The notes below the pieces were generated by a model that was not told the DNA's origin, ran no database searches, and saw only the letters and a program-made list of their open reading frames with translations. A stretch of DNA of 64,000 nt. It comes from Mycosarcoma maydis. Lineage: Eukaryota > Basidiomycota > Ustilaginomycetes > Ustilaginales. The position numbers and the translations under genes are program-made. Location: contig NC_026479.1 in assembly GCF_000328475.2 (NCBI RefSeq), positions 310,001 through 374,000 of the forward strand. Direction: 5' to 3'. Below, piece by piece: positions 1-11,554 of the stretch (positions are counted from its first letter, which is position 1; every line of letters begins with the position of its first letter).

Positions 1-410
1 TCCAACGGATAGACGTCGATGTGTGCTCTTGGCCGAGGCTGTACCAAGAGTTTCGTATTTTTGAACCCTTGACAACTCACGACTCACGACTCAAACAAGC
101 CGCTTGCTCCAAAAAATTCTTGAAAGAGGGTCGGAAGCCGGGGAACGCACATGACGTGCAACGTGCGAGAAAATACAGCTTGTTAGACCTTAGGATAGCC
201 TCCCTAAGTTCTCCACATCCACGATTCGTGATTCAAGGTCCTGAGCCGTGAGTGTGAAGATTGTCAGACATCACTTATCAATAAACGTCAACTGATTCGT
301 GATTGTCACTCGTAATCCTTTCCGGACACCACATCACGTGCCGACGACTCACTGTCGGACCCTCAGGAGTTCAGTCCACATTGGGCACTATCGGTAGGAG
401 CTGCGATACG
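1..410. other. Intergenic DNA upstream of TFB4
   Basis: No supported gene. The stretch carries copies of the dispersed TCACGA/TCGTGA motif at about 75-92, 221-235 and 295-312. A 76-codon open frame at 21-251 lacks any recognisable feature and is not called. Confidence 0.6.
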
Positions 411-1679
411 ATGCCGGCAGCAACAACGCAAGCCAGGTCGACCACCGAAATCGCCAATGCTGGGTTCTCGCACATTCAGTCATCCAAGAGCACTGGGGTA
501 CGCACCTCTCCCGACTTTCTTGTGCTCGTGCTGGACATCAACCCACTAGCATGGACGAGGCGATCCGAATCACTCGACAAGGGAAAATATAAGCAAGTTT
601 CCAGCGATGTAGCTCTGGAAGATGCGCTTGCTGCTATCATGATCTTTCTGAATGCGCACATGGCAATGCAGCACGAGAACGGTCTTGCCATTTATGCTGC
701 AGCGGGGACAGGAACCGCGCAACTCCTCTACTCGACAGCTTCATTTTCAGCCAAGGCGACGGGTACGGGAGTAGTTAATTCGGCTGCGTCCACCAGCGCA
801 CAAAAGCCCGATGCCAATACATACCAACACTTCAAACTGGTCGACGACCATCTCGAGCAAGGTATCCGGGCTACGTGCAAGTCGATGTTTGACCGGGCAA
901 AGAAAGCGCAAGAAGCTGTCCATGCAAGTGCGGATAGTGAAGCGGTCAAGCATGCGACGCTTAGCCGCTCCATCAATGTCGGCATCGTGTCTGCCCTCTC
1001 CCAAGCTCTCTGTCACCTCAATCGGCTTGGACTGAGCGACGCTACGGACGCGGCTAATACTGGCAATGGGATAGCCGCAACGGCGCAGACTCGAGCGGGT
1101 GGCGCAAACACGGCGCAAGGTGCGGGTGGAAGTGTTGGAGCCGGTAGCATAGGCAGCTTCAAGTCGCGTATTCTTATCCTCAGCGTGACGCAGGACGCCT
1201 CAACACAGTACATCCCAATGATGAACTGCATTTTTGCGGCGCAGAAGAAGGGCATCACCATCGACGTCTGCAAGCTGTTTGGCAAAGATACTGTCTTTCT
1301 TCAGCAGGCGTCCTACCTCACTTCGGGCACGTACTTCCGTCTCGCCGATGATGAGGACCAGAGCAAGAGCGATACGGCAAGCGCCACAGATATGCGGTCG
1401 AGTCTAGTGCAGACTCTGCTTACGACGTATCTGCCGTCACGGTCGATGCGAGGCGTGATGAACCTGCCAAGCCTCGAGAAAATTGATTTCAGGGCTGCTT
1501 GCTTCTGTCATCGCAAGATCGTCGATATCGGATACATCTGCAGCGTCTGTCTGAGTTTATTCTGCTCGCCCAAGCCCTCCTGTCTTACTTGTCGGTCCAA
1601 ATTTCCCAAGGAGACGTTGCAACGGTACGAGAATGAGCTCCAATTCACTGCCGATGCGGGCACTGCTGCTCCAGCATGA
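411..1679 (+). CDS. TFB4: TFIIH subunit Tfb4 (p34)
   Basis: The 422-residue product is the p34/Tfb4 subunit of the core of TFIIH, which acts in RNA polymerase II initiation and nucleotide excision repair in the nucleus. The N-terminal two thirds fit the von Willebrand A-like Tfb4 fold: a hydrophobic strand reading FLVLVLDINPLAW near residues 40-52, a later SRILILSVTQD strand, and the CIFAAQKKGITIDVCKL helix-strand. The C-terminus has the family's cysteine-rich zinc module, with the cysteine and histidine ligands spread over CFCHRK, GYICSVC and CLTCRSKF. I start at the ATG at 411; the frame is open further upstream but without an ATG. DSK2 follows on the same strand after 359 bases. Identity rests on family knowledge and is firm for the C-terminal module. 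Confidence 0.9.
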   Translation: MPAATTQARSTTEIANAGFSHIQSSKSTGVRTSPDFLVLVLDINPLAWTRRSESLDKGKYKQVSSDVALEDALAAIMIFLNAHMAMQHENGLAIYAAAGTGTAQLLYSTASFSAKATGTGVVNSAASTSAQKPDANTYQHFKLVDDHLEQGIRATCKSMFDRAKKAQEAVHASADSEAVKHATLSRSINVGIVSALSQALCHLNRLGLSDATDAANTGNGIAATAQTRAGGANTAQGAGGSVGAGSIGSFKSRILILSVTQDASTQYIPMMNCIFAAQKKGITIDVCKLFGKDTVFLQQASYLTSGTYFRLADDEDQSKSDTASATDMRSSLVQTLLTTYLPSRSMRGVMNLPSLEKIDFRAACFCHRKIVDIGYICSVCLSLFCSPKPSCLTCRSKFPKETLQRYENELQFTADAGTAAPA

Positions 1680-2038
1680 AATTGCAGCGCTAACGTGTTG
1701 CTTCATTCACGACTCTTACTGTGCAAGCTGAATGCAGTCTTCTCGCGCGAAATGACCCGAAAATGGGCACCCGTGACCACGCAACACGAATCACGCACCA
1801 CGCTGTGCAGAGTGCGCGGCCAAGCTTTGCATGTCTTGTCGGTTTGTGCCCAGCTGCTGAGACAATCGTGAATCGCGAATTGGATGGAGATTCACCAGAA
1901 AACTCCACATGAACCGGAAGCTTGACACCACATCGTATCACCACAAACTTGAAAGCCAAGTATAAATCTTGACCTCTTTACATCCACTCAGCTCGTATCG
2001 ATTTCATCCTCATCTGCGGCTCCACGACATCACTAAAT
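1680..2038. other. TFB4-DSK2 intergenic region
   Basis: This 359-base spacer holds the TFB4 3' end and the DSK2 promoter. It has dispersed TCACGA-type motifs near 1700, 1785 and 1866. No gene is supported. Confidence 0.6.
1961..1967 (+). promoter_or_regulatory. Possible TATA element of DSK2
   Basis: TATAAAT lies about 72 bases before the DSK2 ATG, inside the only sizeable upstream spacer. Position and sequence fit a core promoter element, but nothing else in the sequence confirms use. Confidence 0.35.
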
Positions 2039-3307
2039 ATGACAGACTCCAGCGATGTGGCAACGTCGCTCAAGATCAACATCAAAGGTCCTTCGGATTT
2101 GAAGCTCGCCATTGAGATCACTTCTGACCAGACGGTGCGACAACTCAAGGAGGCCATCGAAAAGCAGAAGCCCGACGTCCCCGCCGATGCTCAGAGGCTC
2201 ATCTACGCAGGCAAGGTGCTCAAGGACGAAGAGGCACTTTCGGTCTACAAGGTCAAGGATGGCAACACCATTCATATGGTCAAGTCAGCCGCTCGATCCG
2301 CGCCTACTACAGGGAACCCATCCGTACCAGGTACTGCACCAGCAGCAAGTAGCGCTTCCACCAATGCTGCGTCGTCCCAAGCGCAAGGTGTGCCTTCCAA
2401 CTTCTCGGCCGGCCAGAACTTCACCAACAATCCCCTCTCGGCATTGAATCGCGCAGACTATGCCGGTCCACACATGGCGCGACTGCTCAATGAGAGTGGC
2501 GGAGCGTTTGGAGGCATGGGCGTCAATCCACGCGATCCTAACATGATGATGGGCTTGATGCAGAATCCCGAAGTGCAGCGCCAGATGCGCGACATGATGT
2601 CACGTCCCGAATTCATCGATCAAATGATCGCGATGAACCCTCAGCTGCAAGGTATGGCGCCACAGATGCGCCAGATGATGCAGTCTGAACAGTTCCGCGA
2701 GATGATCACCAACCCTGAGACCATGCAAAGGATGGCGCAGATGTCACAGCTGATGGAAAGCGCTGGAATGGGTGGTCTTGGAGGTCTCGGAGGTCTGGGC
2801 GGTCTTGGTGGCCTTGGTGCTGGTAGCGGCGCAAACAACGGTGGCGGTGGACAGTGGCCGCCTCCCGGTGCATTTGGCGAGCCTGGCAACGGTGCAAGCA
2901 ACGACAACAGCAATCGAGGCTTGTTCGCGGGTGTCGGAAATAACAACACGAACGCACAGGGCAACACTGGCTCTGATGCTTCGAGCGGACAGGCGCCGCC
3001 GAATCCATTCACGGATCCCTCTTTCCTGCAGCAGATGTTTGGCGGAGCAGGAGGTGCTGGCGGATTCGGTGGACTTGGTGCACTCGGAGGGCTTGGAGGA
3101 CTCGGAGGACTTGGCGGAGGAGCTGCCGCATCGCGCGACACGAGACCCCCTGAGGAGCGCTTTTCGTCGCAGCTAGAACAGATGCAGGCGATGGGCTTTT
3201 ATGATGGCCAGGCCAACGTCAGGGCACTGTTGATGGCAGGCGGAAGCGTAGAGGGTGCCATCGGGATCCTGCTGGACAACCCGAACCCACCTGCACCCGG
3301 CAATTAG
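2039..3307 (+). CDS. DSK2: Ubiquilin-family shuttle protein Dsk2
   Basis: The 422-residue protein has the full ubiquilin layout. A ubiquitin-like domain covers about residues 10-78 (LKLAIEITSDQTVRQLKEAI, then QRLIYAGKVLKDEEAL). STI1-like repeats rich in Met and Gln lie around 150-240 (MMMGLMQNPEVQRQMRDMM, ITNPETMQRMAQMSQ). A UBA domain ends the protein (SQLEQMQAMGFYDGQANVRALL, GSVEGAIGILL). The family carries ubiquitinated clients to the proteasome by binding it through the UBL and ubiquitin through the UBA. Two glycine-leucine runs built on a GGL triplet flank the linker, near 2770-2825 and 3045-3125, and could vary in length between strains. The start ATG follows a plausible TATA element. 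It is convergent with TEF1. Confidence 0.95.
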   Translation: MTDSSDVATSLKINIKGPSDLKLAIEITSDQTVRQLKEAIEKQKPDVPADAQRLIYAGKVLKDEEALSVYKVKDGNTIHMVKSAARSAPTTGNPSVPGTAPAASSASTNAASSQAQGVPSNFSAGQNFTNNPLSALNRADYAGPHMARLLNESGGAFGGMGVNPRDPNMMMGLMQNPEVQRQMRDMMSRPEFIDQMIAMNPQLQGMAPQMRQMMQSEQFREMITNPETMQRMAQMSQLMESAGMGGLGGLGGLGGLGGLGAGSGANNGGGGQWPPPGAFGEPGNGASNDNSNRGLFAGVGNNNTNAQGNTGSDASSGQAPPNPFTDPSFLQQMFGGAGGAGGFGGLGALGGLGGLGGLGGGAAASRDTRPPEERFSSQLEQMQAMGFYDGQANVRALLMAGGSVEGAIGILLDNPNPPAPGN

Positions 3308-4392
3308 TCAGTGTGCGATACCACGAATGTAGCCATCTCGTTCACGTTGGTCTCACTACAAGGTTGTACTTCATTTCACAAACTAGAGAAAGCTGTAAGA
3401 GGCATCAAAGAGAGAAAGAGGTATGATGCAGAGGCCCAGTGCACATTTGAAGAAATGCAAGTAGTTGATCTTGATCTTGTAAAAAGCGAGTCACGAGTGC
3501 CTGTGCGCGTCGACTCACGACTCTGAGCGACTACCTAAGTGCAGAAGACCAGCTTGAAGTACGCATCTGTACTCGACACGCACAGGTGTTGCTCGAAGAG
3601 AGTCTTCCCGTTTGAAGGTTGTCAGCTAGTTTGGGCAGAAAGACAGGTCGCCGATTGATACCGAGGCGAATATACAGACTCGGTTATTGATTCGCAAGAC
3701 CTCGAACCGTCGAGACCGGCAAGTTGCAGGTCGTCCCTTTGCTCAGCATCCTCATACTCGACCGCATCCAATTGTCACACATCTCTTCAACACTGTGAAG
3801 CCGCAAACAACTCGAGGCTCGTTTGCCCCTTGCACTCTCTACTGTCTTGTACAGCGCAAGAATGAGGATCTGCTTGCCAGCAATGCTGACAAAAGGCCGC
3901 GCGCTCGCGCCAAAGCAGCTGAGAAGAAGCCTTCTCACCGTCATTCATCCAAATCATTCATCATCATTGCTCGTCAATTCGGCTGCTTCCCTAACACCTG
4001 CAGCAACCATCGATCGTGTTCATGTTTGTCTAGAAGTACCGAAAAGCTATCAACACATCCAAGCTTCCTTGCTCTGACTGTTTGGAACCTGACCCGCAGC
4101 ACGTCCACTGTCTTCACCTAACCGACCTCGTTCATATCCACTGCAGACACAGTCCACACCATCCATAAGACACATACGCGCATAGAATGCAAAACATAAG
4201 GGGGAAGAGATTTTTTTATCTGCATTTCGTCGTCAACAAACAAGGAAAAACGAAGAGAATACAGGAGAGGAACTAGGGGAAAACGACTGGGGTTTACGTT
4301 TGACTCCGCGTTGAAACCGGGAGAAAAAACGCGGGCAGGAAAAAAACTGGCAACTTTTGGTCGCCATAGGAAGTCGTTGATAACGACGACGC
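3308..4392. other. Convergent intergenic region between DSK2 and TEF1
   Basis: About 1.1 kb between two stop codons, holding both 3' untranslated regions. Motif copies of the dispersed TCACGA type occur near 3488-3525. Open frames here (for example 3687-4121) overlap one another on both strands, show no family features, and are not called. Confidence 0.6.
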
Positions 4393-6009
4393 TTACTTGG
4401 CACCGAGCTTGGCGGCCGACTTGCTGACCTTACCACCCTTGTTCTGGGCGGGGGTGGTCGACTTGACGACACCGACAGCGACGGTCTGACGCATGTCACG
4501 GACGGCAAAACGGCCAAGAGGGGGGTAGGTCGAGAAGGACTCGACGCACATGGGCTTGGTGGGGATCATCTTGACGAGAGCAGCGTCACCGGACTTGATG
4601 AACTTGGGGTTGTTCTCAATCGACTTACCAGTTCGGCGGTCGATCTTCTCAGTGATCTCGGCGAACTTGCAAGCAATGTGGGCGGTGTGGCAGTCGAGAA
4701 CGGGGGCGTAACCGTTACCGATCTGACCAGGGTGGTTCATGACGATGACCTGGGCGACGAAGGACTCGGTCTCCTGAGCGGGGTCGTTCTTGGAGTCAGA
4801 GCAGACGTTACCACGGCGAATGTCCTTGACGGAAACGTTCTTGACGTTGAAGCCGACGTTGTCACCGGGCAGACCCTCGGCGAGGGTCTCGTGGTGCATC
4901 TCGACGGACTTGACTTCAGTGGTAACGTTCGAGGGGGCGAAGGTGACAACCATACCACCCTTGATGATACCAGTCTCGACACGGCCGACGGGCACAGTGC
5001 CGATACCGCCGATCTTGTAGACATCCTGGAGGGGAAGACGAAGGGGCTTGTCGGTGGGGCGCGAAGGGGGCTCGATGGCGTCAATGGCGTCAAGGAGGGT
5101 CTTACCAGAGACCTTTCCGGCCTTGGTCTCCCTCTCCCATCCCTTGTACCAGGGCATCTCCTTGGTGGGCTCGATCATGTTGTCACCGTGCCAGCCGGAG
5201 ATGGGGACGAAGGCGACGGTCTTGGGGTTGTAGCCGACCTTCTTGATGAAGTTGGAGGTCTCCTTGACGATCTCGTTGAATCGGTCCTCGGAGTACTTGG
5301 TGGTGTCCATCTTGTTGACGGCAACGATGAGCTGACGAACACCGAGGGTGAACGAGAGGAGAGCGTGCTCACGGGTCTGGCCGTCCTTGGAGATACCAGC
5401 CTCGAACTCACCAGTACCACCGGCAATGATGAGAATGGCGCAGTCGGCCTGCGAGGTACCAGTGATCATGTTCTTGATGAAGTCACGGTGACCAGGGGCG
5501 TCAATGACAGTAACCATGTACTTGGGGGTCTCGAACTTCCAGAGGGCGATGTCGATGGTGATACCACGTTCACGCTCGGCCTTGAGCTTGTCAAGAACCC
5601 AAGCGTACTTGAAGGAACCCTTACCGAGCTCGGCAGCCTCCTTCTCGAACTTCTCGACGGTACGCTTGTCGATACCACCGCACTTGTAGATAAGGTGACC
5701 GGTGGTGGTCGACTTACCGGAGTCGACGTGTCCGATGACGACGACGTTAACCTGTGGTGATGGAAACAAAAGATATTACAGAAGGTCAGAGACTGCAGTT
5801 ATGGAGAAATTGGAGAAGGCGCTACATCTCAAATCATGGAAATGGTTCAAGCCCTACTTCCCGCCACGGCCAACGCTCAGCCAAGCTTGGTGACGACGAC
5901 CAAGCTGATGGCGAGAGCGATGTCCTAGTCGATGTCGATGCACGCAGCCATAGCCCACATGTAGGCCATGCTGTTGTCGAGTACTTACGTGAGCCTTTTC
6001 TTTACCCAT
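4393..6009 (-). CDS. TEF1: Translation elongation factor EF-1alpha (eEF1A)
   Basis: The product delivers aminoacyl-tRNA to the ribosome with GTP. Two exons give 459 residues, the usual family length. Exon 1 (6009-5989) codes MGKEKAH; a 237-base intron with donor GTAAGT and acceptor CACAG follows (5988-5752); exon 2 runs 5751-4393. Joining restores the family start [24 protein letters not shown]-binding motifs are present: GHVDSGKST (P-loop), DAPGH and NKMD. Domains II and III follow, ending in KSAAKLGAK. Codon choice is strongly restricted, typical of a highly expressed gene, which also creates a long open antisense frame. The upstream 1.6 kb before TAF7 should hold its promoter. Confidence 0.97.
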
Positions 6010-7663
6010 TTTCGATGATGTTGTCTGTGTATGGTATGATACGATGTATGAGGAAAGAAAGAAAGATAGTGCCGAGACAGCGCCCTTTATTGGAACGTCT
6101 CGCTGGCGTACACACAAAGTCTGGCACCCAAAAGAGGCACCCAACGCAGAAAAAAGCGGGCGAATCTGGTCGTCTCTGCCGCGCAGAACCAGAGAAAAAT
6201 TTTCTTGCGCCTCAACTTCCAGCGTCCTCTCGTCTCGCGCCTCATTGGTCGAATTCTCAGCGAGAGGTCCGAGCAGATTTGAGAAGAAGCGCATCGACCA
6301 AATCAGTACACAAGATATTGTAAAGCCAGAAAATTTGCATGTCTGTCAGACATGCTGAATTCCTTTGTTGGATTACAATTTGAAAGCTTCCTTGCATGCA
6401 GATTTGCAACAGAATACAGATTTCCAAAGTGAATACAAGCATACCACTGGCTGAGGCGCAGTCTCTGACTAAGTTAAAATCGAGATTCTTCGAACCATCA
6501 GCAAGCAGACTTTGCTGGGGCCCACAAGCCACTCTGTGACTGTAGGAAACTGAGCCATCGATCGACGGAACTCTACAAGGAAGTACAGTATGTCGGACAA
6601 CAGCTACGAGCGTCATGGACCAGTCACGACTGATGAACTATTGCTGCGCACGTTCCTCCAACTTGTTGTGTGCACCTAACATGAATGCGCACACTAGTTA
6701 TGATTGATGCTGTCCGCCCTGATCTTATCCTTTCATGTGCGCCCCTTGGCTTGCTTTCGGGATGTCGCTCGATCCAGTATGCAAGCCAAATATACAAGAT
6801 CTTTACTTGTGGTGTTCAGAGTGAAGCCTCTGGAATGACACAAGAAATCGAGTAACAGCAGGGAGCTAAAGGTGATCTTTGCCACAGAGGGAGAGAATTT
6901 GACTGCGGCAAAGGACTAAACTCAGCCGAAAAAGAATTTCCTGCCGATCTGAAGCCAGGTAACTGATCCAATGCGGTCGCGTGAGCCGATCTTGCCACAA
7001 TGTGGTGAGTGTAGAGGACATGCCACTCAGTTGCGTTGAATTGTTCCATACCAATTTGTGGCATCTCACTTTCAAAATTGGATCGAAATGCTTGAATGTG
7101 TTGAACCAAAAAAAGCGACTACAAGATAATGTAATCGTGAATAATTTAGGCAGGCTACTCCGCGCTCCTCTTTTAAATATTAATCAATACTTGGCGGAAG
7201 TTGGCCAAGTCAGCCTGGCTTTGAGTCACGTCTCATGGAGACAAACAGCTCATCAGGGACGTCACGCGTGGAAATGATCAGGTTTGTGCGTGTGATAACT
7301 GCGGAGATGATTCGGATGTGACGGTCTCGACCTTTTGTTTTTCCGGACATACTGTACAATGAAAGCTCAGTATAAGCTGCTGATCGTCTCCACGCTCCAC
7401 CCACAAGCCCAGCCTGTTTTGGTCCAACTCAGGCAAGGCATCTCAGGCACAGTACGTTTGGACATATCAAGCACCGCATGCCGCGAGATCTGGCAAAGGA
7501 GCTGTTGCTCTTTTCTTAACGACGTGGTTGATTACAAATACATGCTGCAGTCACAGAGACTGATAGCTGGGAAAGCCGCCTGATGATCAGTACGCAGCGT
7601 CAGACGGCGAGTGTACAAAGTAAGGAAAAACATTCGAGGTTGAAACAGGAGCAGAGTTCACAT
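6010..7663. other. TEF1 upstream region and TAF7 3' flank
   Basis: About 1.65 kb with no supported gene. It must contain the EF-1alpha promoter next to 6009 and the TAF7 3' untranslated region near 7663. Unlike most other spacers in the window I find no copy of the TCACGA/TCGTGA motif pair here. Open frames of 60-190 codons on both strands lack recognisable features. Confidence 0.55.
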
Positions 7664-9529
7664 TCACTCTTCCTCCTCTTCGTCATCATCCCAAAGATCG
7701 CCGCCGCCTTCTTGTGACTGTGCAATGGACGCTTCAGGCCTAGTAGCAGTTGTTGAAGGTTGAGAAGCGTTCCGGCTTGCTGGCAGAGCCGGAGGTGGCA
7801 TACCTCGGCTTTGTGATGGCGTCTTCGGTGGATCATCCCTAGCGACGGCATCTGCCGTGGCGCTCGATGAGAGGCTTGCAGTGACACTTGGTTGTGAATG
7901 CCCCAGTGGTTGCATGATATAGTCATCTCCCGCCCGGGACTGGATGTTGGCGTCAGCGTGGGACGAGGCACCGGCAGCCTCTTCTGTTTCTGCAGCAGCA
8001 GCAGCTGCTGCTGACGCTGCTGCAGCTTGGCTTGCCTCCTTGCGCTCTTTTCGCGTCTGTTTGAGGTCAGCCAGCTGATTGCGCTTCATGTCACGTTCCG
8101 TGGCGAGTTTACGGAGTGCTTGCTGATGACGATTTTTGATGATGAGGTTCATGGTACCGTCGACATCGGCCTGCTTCCTGCGGACGAGTGTCTCGAGCTC
8201 GCGACACTCTGCTTCAAGTTGCGCTTCTCGAACGCGTTGTTCCTTCTCCTCATCATTTTCGTCTTCTTCGTATTCGTCCTCTTCGTCCGCCTCGTCTGCG
8301 TCGTCATCGTCATCGTCATCCCAAAGGTCTTCCTGGTCACTGCCGCGGCTCTGTGCCTCGCTATTAGCACCTCGTGTTGAGCCGTCGTCATCATCGTCTT
8401 CCTCTTCCTCGAGTGCGGCGTCAAGTTCAGCTGCTAGGTCCTCATCCACGTCGTCTTCGTCGAGATCTTGATCATCATAGCCATGCTGTCCTCCGTCCTC
8501 GTCCATGTCGGTGCGGCGGCGATGCCCTTGGCCTTCACCATCTTCGCCACCATCGTCGGCACCTTCGTCTTGCGAGCCGACGTCTGAGCCGTCAGGCATA
8601 GGTGTCTCCGCCTGCGATCCGCCGGGCGAGGTGGCACCACGTCGAGCTTGACCGCCTCGCTGCTCGTCTTCATCTTCTTCTGAGCCCCCTTCATCCGCAG
8701 CGTCAATCATTTCATACTCTACCTGCTCCGCCTTTTTGTCAGCTTTGAGGAGTCGTTCAACTTCCTTTTCGGTTGTTTCAATGGCTCTGCGCGCAGCCCG
8801 TTTGCGGAAACGTCGTTTCCTGGCCCATTGCATAGGAGGTGTGATGCCGTGAGGGTAGATGAAATCGTCGATGTTGAAACCTTTCCCGCCGCCACCGGAT
8901 GATGCTTGGGACTCGTCGGCGATTTTGCCTTCCACAACGAGCATCTGTGCAATGTCAGCGACCTTGAAAAATTGGCGGTTGTCGAGGGTCTTGTGTGATT
9001 CCGTGATGGTGGGTAAATCGACAAGTTTGGCCGAAAAGAGCGAGTCGCCGACGTGGACAACAGCTCTCCTCGAGTCTTTGAATTTGAACCACACATCGTC
9101 ACCGAGCTGCCGCTTTTGGATGCTGTCTCTGAGTTTGTCGCATTCGGGCCCTACGGGCATACGAAAGATGAGCTGCTCCTCAAACGCAAGTCCTTGACCC
9201 GTCTCATCATCTTCGGAGTCGAGCTCGCGATCGTAACTCTGCATGTAAGCTTGTGTTTTGGGTCCTTGTCCGGTTCCTGCGGCAGTACCTCCCCCTGAAG
9301 CCTTCATCTTGAGCTTGATTTGCGGGCGAGCACCTGATGAGGTTCGGATTGGCCGGGAGGGCTGTGATCTCCGGCCACCCCCATGTTCCCAACCCTCCGG
9401 TGACTGTTCCCGGGCAAGTAGAGCTTTTGCGGTTGGACGAATCGCTCGTTTCGGCCTCGTTCCTCCAGGGCCGAGCTCCCCAGGGGAAGCTCTTGGAGCT
9501 GGTGATGCTGACCCACTGCCTTCACTCAT
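7664..9529 (-). CDS. TAF7: TFIID subunit 7 (TAF7)
   Basis: The 621-residue protein carries the TAFII55 N-terminal domain at about residues 110-255: EEQLIFRMPVG, KLRDSIQKRQLGDDVWFKF, the VHVGDSLFSAKLVDLPTITE core, the KVADIAQMLVV helix, and YPHGITPPMQWARKRRFRKR. TAF7 is a TFIID component that contacts TAF1 and regulates its activity during RNA polymerase II initiation. The second half is acidic (long Asp/Glu runs), then a coiled-coil-like stretch around VREAQLEAECRELETLVRR, an Ala-rich run, and an acidic end, GDLWDDDEEEEE. I start at the ATG at 9529 (MSEGSGS); the frame stays open upstream but without another ATG. The acidic tracts make it longer than the yeast and human proteins differ in, but the N-terminal match is clear. 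Confidence 0.92.
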   Translation of the reverse strand: MSEGSGSASPAPRASPGELGPGGTRPKRAIRPTAKALLAREQSPEGWEHGGGRRSQPSRPIRTSSGARPQIKLKMKASGGGTAAGTGQGPKTQAYMQSYDRELDSEDDETGQGLAFEEQLIFRMPVGPECDKLRDSIQKRQLGDDVWFKFKDSRRAVVHVGDSLFSAKLVDLPTITESHKTLDNRQFFKVADIAQMLVVEGKIADESQASSGGGGKGFNIDDFIYPHGITPPMQWARKRRFRKRAARRAIETTEKEVERLLKADKKAEQVEYEMIDAADEGGSEEDEDEQRGGQARRGATSPGGSQAETPMPDGSDVGSQDEGADDGGEDGEGQGHRRRTDMDEDGGQHGYDDQDLDEDDVDEDLAAELDAALEEEEDDDDDGSTRGANSEAQSRGSDQEDLWDDDDDDDADEADEEDEYEEDENDEEKEQRVREAQLEAECRELETLVRRKQADVDGTMNLIIKNRHQQALRKLATERDMKRNQLADLKQTRKERKEASQAAAASAAAAAAAETEEAAGASSHADANIQSRAGDDYIMQPLGHSQPSVTASLSSSATADAVARDDPPKTPSQSRGMPPPALPASRNASQPSTTATRPEASIAQSQEGGGDLWDDDEEEEE

Positions 9530-10292
9530 GGTTCCCGAAATTGGTTGAGGCTTGTGATCATTCGGTTCCCGCAACTGTGCGTACGTTTTGACAGTCCAGA
9601 GAAGGGCTCCACTCTGGTGCTGAGGCCGGCAGCACGTACAACGACTCTCCCTGGCTGTTGTCCGATCTTACGTTGCAACGAAAGGACGCTGCGTGCCGTT
9701 TTCTGCTTAGTGCTGCGATGCATTTGGTGATGCGGAAGGAGAGAGGACCCTAGCTTGTGACATGAATGCACACTCAGCTCCACACCATTCGCGTTGCGGC
9801 GTTGCGGCGTGTCGGGAGTCGGACTTGAAAGTGGCTTAACAAAAGATAAACTCTTCATAGTCGTGAGTTTATCGTTCAAGGCACGAGATTCACGATTCAC
9901 GATTCGTGATTCATCATCGTTCGTGGTTCGTGACTGCGAATCAACTTTGCACTGTATGATGCGTGATCAGGCTCTAACTTTTCAACGCTGCTCCCTGTAA
10001 ACATCAGCAAGTCGGCAGCAGCATCGAACACCACAGAAGCAACACAAGTCATGCACCTGAAAACGAGAGACAGGAAAAGTGGTTCGATCGGGCCCGCGCT
10101 AGGGGGCGATTGATATTTTGCGCAAGGGTCAGCTACGATCCAGGCGTGCAGAATGTGTGTGAATGTGGTTGTACATAAGATGCGAGCGAATGATGGACGA
10201 GGTCGTCACGTTGTTGACAGTTCTGTATTCAAATCGCCGTCAGCGAGTGGAGTGGGACTAGGAATCGATGGTCAAGGAATGGTTCGATAGAT
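9530..10292. other. TAF7 promoter and RPL32 3' flank
   Basis: This 763-base spacer holds a dense group of the dispersed motif at 9860-9945. No gene is supported; the open frame 9526-9900 on the minus strand has no recognised feature. Confidence 0.6.
9860..9945. repeat. Cluster of TCACGA/TCGTGA motif copies
   Basis: At least six half-sites lie in 86 bases, on both strands, including an inverted pair TCACGATTCGTGA at 9897-9909. It sits upstream of TAF7 and downstream of RPL32, between genes. Confidence 0.7.
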
Positions 10293-10685
10293 TTATGCCT
10301 CCTGAGCACGAACACGAGCGTTGGCATTGGTGACCTTGACGCCGAGAGCCTTGGCCTTCTCGAGGATGTCGATGCGCTTCTTGGACGAAACGTTGTGCGC
10401 GATCTCGGCAGCGTAAACACCGTTGTGCATGAGGAGGAGCTCGACGTCACGGACGTTGGAGACCACGAGGCGGCGGTAGCCGTTGGGCATGAGGTGACGG
10501 GTCTTCTTGTTGGAACCGTAACCGATCTTGGGCATGCGAACGGTGCTGCGGAAACGACGACGCACAGCAGAGTCGATACCCTTGGGCTTACGCCACGACT
10601 CGCCGACACGGTGGTATCGGTCCGAGTGGTGGCGCTTGAAGGCCTTGGTGCGCTTCTTGACAATAGGGATGGAAGTGGCAGCCAT
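10293..10685 (-). CDS. RPL32: 60S ribosomal protein eL32
   Basis: The 130-residue product has the whole eL32 sequence pattern: [19 protein letters not shown], then [38 protein letters not shown] and a C-terminal [19 protein letters not shown]. It is a structural protein of the large ribosomal subunit. The coding part is one exon starting at the ATG at 10685. A good acceptor (CCTCAG) lies nine bases before the ATG, so a leader intron is likely; a candidate leader exon ends at 11555 with donor GTAAGT, which would give an 860-base leader intron. The gene is divergent from uL13, with which it may share a promoter around 11.6-12.1 kb. Confidence 0.96.
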   Translation of the reverse strand: MAATSIPIVKKRTKAFKRHHSDRYHRVGESWRKPKGIDSAVRRRFRSTVRMPKIGYGSNKKTRHLMPNGYRRLVVSNVRDVELLLMHNGVYAAEIAHNVSSKKRIDILEKAKALGVKVTNANARVRAQEA

Positions 10686-11554
10686 CTTGACGATCTGAGG
10701 ACGAGAGGGTAGTGATGCGCAAAAGTGAAAAAGAAGCACGATGGAGAGTCAGCAAGATGTGTCGAAGAGGGTAAGGAAGGAGCGAGTGCGCAGGATCTTT
10801 CGCGTTCCTGCTGAAGTCTACGAGACAGCGTCGATTTGTGAGCGATTGTTGACCAACTAATTGTGTATCCTGCTGAAAGATTTACGAATAAATAGCAGTA
10901 CTTGCTGCAGCTGCTGATGTTCTGGCTTGCACAGTGTCCATGAATAATGTTGGTAAGAAACACTGCAAGACTGGTGTCTGAGCGGTATCACCAAGGCTAT
11001 GATTTCTACGAAACTCGGAACGCCTGAGTAGAGTCCATAATTTAACCATCCGTATCGAAAGCGCCCTGTGTCTACCATCTTCCATTATTCCAACGTCTGA
11101 GACCTTCACTCCCATGTGAGCAGAACAGCTCTACCTTCCCGTCACCATCTAATGAGAACATCAATTTTGATGTCAAGGGTCGATACAGTAAAGATGACAC
11201 TCTGCTATCCTTAGAATCATCTCTGTGCTCGATCTGGATGGCAAGAGCTATCTGCAAGGCTGGGCGGAGTGGTGTCTGCAATGCTGAGTGTCGAGTTGTT
11301 TGAGAAGGATGTTGACGCAAGCACTTCTGCATGAGCATCATAGCAAGAACGTCTGTGTGACTGATATGGTCGAAATTGGTGTAGACATGCGTTTGGGCAG
11401 TATCGCTGTATAGCAGGTCGGAGTGATGGATTGCTCTACTTTGTCGCTGGCTTGATGTTACAATACTATCTTGTCGAAACGGCATCAGGCGTCTATTGTT
11501 GTCCTTTTGGCCGGGTGCGAAAGATCGTGAACAGGGATGGGCAGCAACACTTAC

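Noticed and set aside
3687..4121. 144-codon frame between DSK2 and TEF1
   Set aside because: Located in convergent 3' flanks, overlapped by other frames, with no recognisable feature.
4678..5760. 360-codon open frame antisense to TEF1
   Set aside because: Same codon-bias effect over EF-1alpha; the product is Gly/Leu/Asp/Val-rich and has no features.
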